Positions 13,281 to 14,687 of a stretch of DNA of 14,687 nt are shown piece by piece. Both the position numbers and the translations under genes were made by a program. Numbering within the stretch: the stretch's first letter is position 1; each line of letters starts with the position of its first letter. A model generated the notes under the pieces. It was not told the DNA's origin. It did no database searches and saw nothing but the letters and a program-made list of their open reading frames with translations. Location of the stretch: assembly GCA_020851015.1 (NCBI GenBank), contig JADZDN010000338.1:1-14687 (forward strand), read 5' to 3'. The DNA is from Alphaproteobacteria bacterium. Lineage in GTDB: Bacteria > Pseudomonadota > Alphaproteobacteria > JAEULC01.

Positions 13281-13781
13281 CTAGATCGGCGGTTCCGGCT
13301 CGTCCGACTTGCCGCTGCCGCGCCGATGCGCCAGGAACGCGGCAATTCCCATCAACAGCGCCGCGAGCGGCATCACCGCCATCCAGGGCCACAGGGTGAA
13401 GCGGCCGATATCGGAGGTGGAATTGAGCCAGAACGACAGGGAAGCGAAGTTGAAGGAATAGAAGCCGTAGACCGCGCAGAACACCAGCACGCAGACAAGC
13501 GATCCCAGCGCGGACAAGGTGCGTCCCAGGCCGGTGAACCGGTCGGACAGGATGGTGACGCGGATATGCTGGTTCTCGATCGTGCAGTACGGCAGCGTCA
13601 GGAAGACCATCACGACGAACAGCAGCCCGACCACCTCCTCGGTGAAGGGAAACGGCGAGCCCACGACGTAGCGCATGACCGCCGCCACGGCCACGAACCA
13701 GGTCAAGACGATACCTGCACCGGTCGCGACATAGAGCATCGCCAGGCAAATGCGCCGGATCAGGGCCTCAAGCGCATCCAT
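13281..13781 (-). CDS. dctQ: TRAP transporter small permease (DctQ family)
   Basis: This 166-residue protein has four hydrophobic helices (about 11-36, 47-65, 87-109 and 131-151), the standard DctQ topology. Family marks are M36-R37-Y38-V-V-G, then F46-T-E48-E49 at the start of helix 2, and GRFTLWPW (126-133) before the last helix. It ends in a short acidic, Pro-rich cytoplasmic tail (SDEPEPPI). GAGGA about seven bases before the ATG is a good ribosome site. It partners with DctM to form the membrane component and sits between dctP and dctM in the usual order, not fused to either. Confidence 0.93.
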   Translation of the reverse strand: MDALEALIRRICLAMLYVATGAGIVLTWFVAVAAVMRYVVGSPFPFTEEVVGLLFVVMVFLTLPYCTIENQHIRVTILSDRFTGLGRTLSALGSLVCVLVFCAVYGFYSFNFASLSFWLNSTSDIGRFTLWPWMAVMPLAALLMGIAAFLAHRRGSGKSDEPEPPI

Positions 13782-13836
13782 CGCAAATCCTCGGGACCGG
13801 AGGCGGCGCCAGGGGCCGCCCCCGCATTCCCACCGA

Positions 13837-14687
13837 TCAGCCGCCGGTCGCCTTGAGCAACGCCTCGCGGTTCTCCTCGGCCTTCTTGCCCAGCTCCTTG
13901 GCCGTCTTGGCCCAGATCTCGCGCGCGGTCTTGGTGAACGTGTCCTGGTCGGCGTTCGGGAAGCTTTCGATCAGGCGTCCGCCCTTCTGCGTGAACTCCT
14001 CGAAGGCCTTCTTGTCGTAGGTGCCCTTAACGTAGTTGTCGATCGTCGCCTTCTGCACCTGCTGGGCGGCGTCGGCGACGATCTTCTGCACGTCGGGCGG
14101 CAGCGCGTCGAACGACTTCTTGGCGACGATGATGTGCAGCGGATGCAGCACGTAGGGGAACAGGTAGCTGGCGTAGGGCTCGACCTCCTGCAGCGAGATC
14201 GACGACACGAATCCCATCGGATAGACCGAGCAGTCGACGACGCCGGTATGCGCGGCGACGTAAAGGTCGTTCTGGCCGATTACCTGGGCCGACACGCCCA
14301 GCGCGCCGAACGTGTCGACGTGGAACTTCTCCCACACGCGCAGCTTCTTGCCCTTCAGCTGGGCCAGGCTGGTGATGGGCTCCTTGCAGACGATGTGCGT
14401 ATCGCGCACGGGGTGCATCACGTAGCCCAGCAGCTTGATGCCCCACTTGTTGTAGGTCTCCTCGTAGATCTTGGTCAGAGCCGGCAGAGCGCCGACCATC
14501 TTCTCGGGGTCCTTGATTACCCCCGGCGGCAGGGTCGAGGCGTATTCCGGCACGTCGCGCGTCATGTAGCCGGGATAGAGGCCGGCGATCTGGATCACGT
14601 TGCCCGCCGGCAGGATCCGCAGCATGTCGATGTCCTTGACGCCGAGCGACCCGCCGGCGAAAAGCTCGATCTTCAGCTTGCCCTTGG
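13837..14687 (-). CDS. dctP: TRAP transporter periplasmic substrate-binding protein (DctP family), 5' end missing
   Basis: The frame is open from the stop at 13837-13839 to the window edge, so about 283 C-terminal residues are present. The signal peptide and first strand lie beyond 14687. The ATG at 14625 is internal, because the codons before it read KGKLKIELFAGGSLG, a typical early DctP segment. Other family features are KGKKLRVWE (the domain hinge) about 95 residues from the first visible codon, GVVDCSVYP where the conserved ligand-proximal loop lies, and the long charged C-terminal helices (QKIVADAAQQVQKA). The solute is probably a carboxylate, since most DctP-type proteins bind one through a conserved Arg, but which one is not visible here. 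It heads the dctPQM operon, 55 bases before dctQ. Confidence 0.92.
   Translation of the reverse strand, partial: KGKLKIELFAGGSLGVKDIDMLRILPAGNVIQIAGLYPGYMTRDVPEYASTLPPGVIKDPEKMVGALPALTKIYEETYNKWGIKLLGYVMHPVRDTHIVCKEPITSLAQLKGKKLRVWEKFHVDTFGALGVSAQVIGQNDLYVAAHTGVVDCSVYPMGFVSSISLQEVEPYASYLFPYVLHPLHIIVAKKSFDALPPDVQKIVADAAQQVQKATIDNYVKGTYDKKAFEEFTQKGGRLIESFPNADQDTFTKTAREIWAKTAKELGKKAEENREALLKATGG

Noticed and set aside
11965..13749. A 594-codon minus-strand frame overlapping dctM and dctQ
   Set aside because: It is an out-of-frame shadow of two TRAP permease genes, with Arg/Gly-rich non-membrane composition.

Overview
The window is GC-rich, densely coded DNA. Its gene types (TRAP transporter, HcnA/HcnB-type oxidase subunits, TauD/TfdA dioxygenase, SPOR-tailed carboxypeptidase, several SDRs) and its C/G-run palindromic intergenic elements fit a metabolically versatile alphaproteobacterium of the Rhizobiales/Rhodospirillales kind. 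The genus cannot be fixed from sequence alone. I see no tRNA, rRNA, CRISPR array, transposase or phage gene.

Layout, left to right. The end of a lysine-rich protein (1-33) is followed by an intergenic stretch with twin palindromes. Next come a secreted D-Ala-D-Ala carboxypeptidase (307-1554), a coupled [2Fe-2S] protein plus FAD/BFD oxidoreductase (1613-3273), and a convergent SDR with a degenerate active site (3277-4065, minus). Divergent from the SDR is a gentisate 1,2-dioxygenase-type cupin (4191-5261). A 64-residue membrane protein (5271-5465, minus) shares its start site with a divergent FemAB/GNAT-like transferase (5464-6417). A nitrilase-superfamily amidohydrolase (6421-7233, minus) is followed by a two-gene unit of a cytosolic-carboxypeptidase-like M14 peptidase and a TauD/TfdA dioxygenase (7367-9603). 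Then come an inverted pair of hairpin/G-quadruplex elements (9634-9767), a second non-canonical SDR (9792-10571, minus) and a divergent MFS transporter (10766-11989). A TRAP operon dctP-dctQ-dctM runs leftward off the right edge (14687-11979).

How the genes work together. Most units hold one or two genes and strands alternate, so shared function can be argued for only three groups: the [2Fe-2S]/FAD pair (overlapping start and stop), the M14/TauD pair (23-base gap) and the TRAP operon. The overall theme is uptake and oxidation of organic acids, aromatics and amino-acid-like compounds, plus cell-wall upkeep (carboxypeptidase, FemAB-like).

I do not see a clear new multi-gene system. The points most worth a second look are: two SDRs that each lack the Tyr-Lys catalytic pair and share a 10-base upstream motif; an M14 peptidase with Gln where the substrate-anchoring Arg should be; the facing G-quadruplex-capable repeats; and the twin GTCGGCCGAC palindromes.
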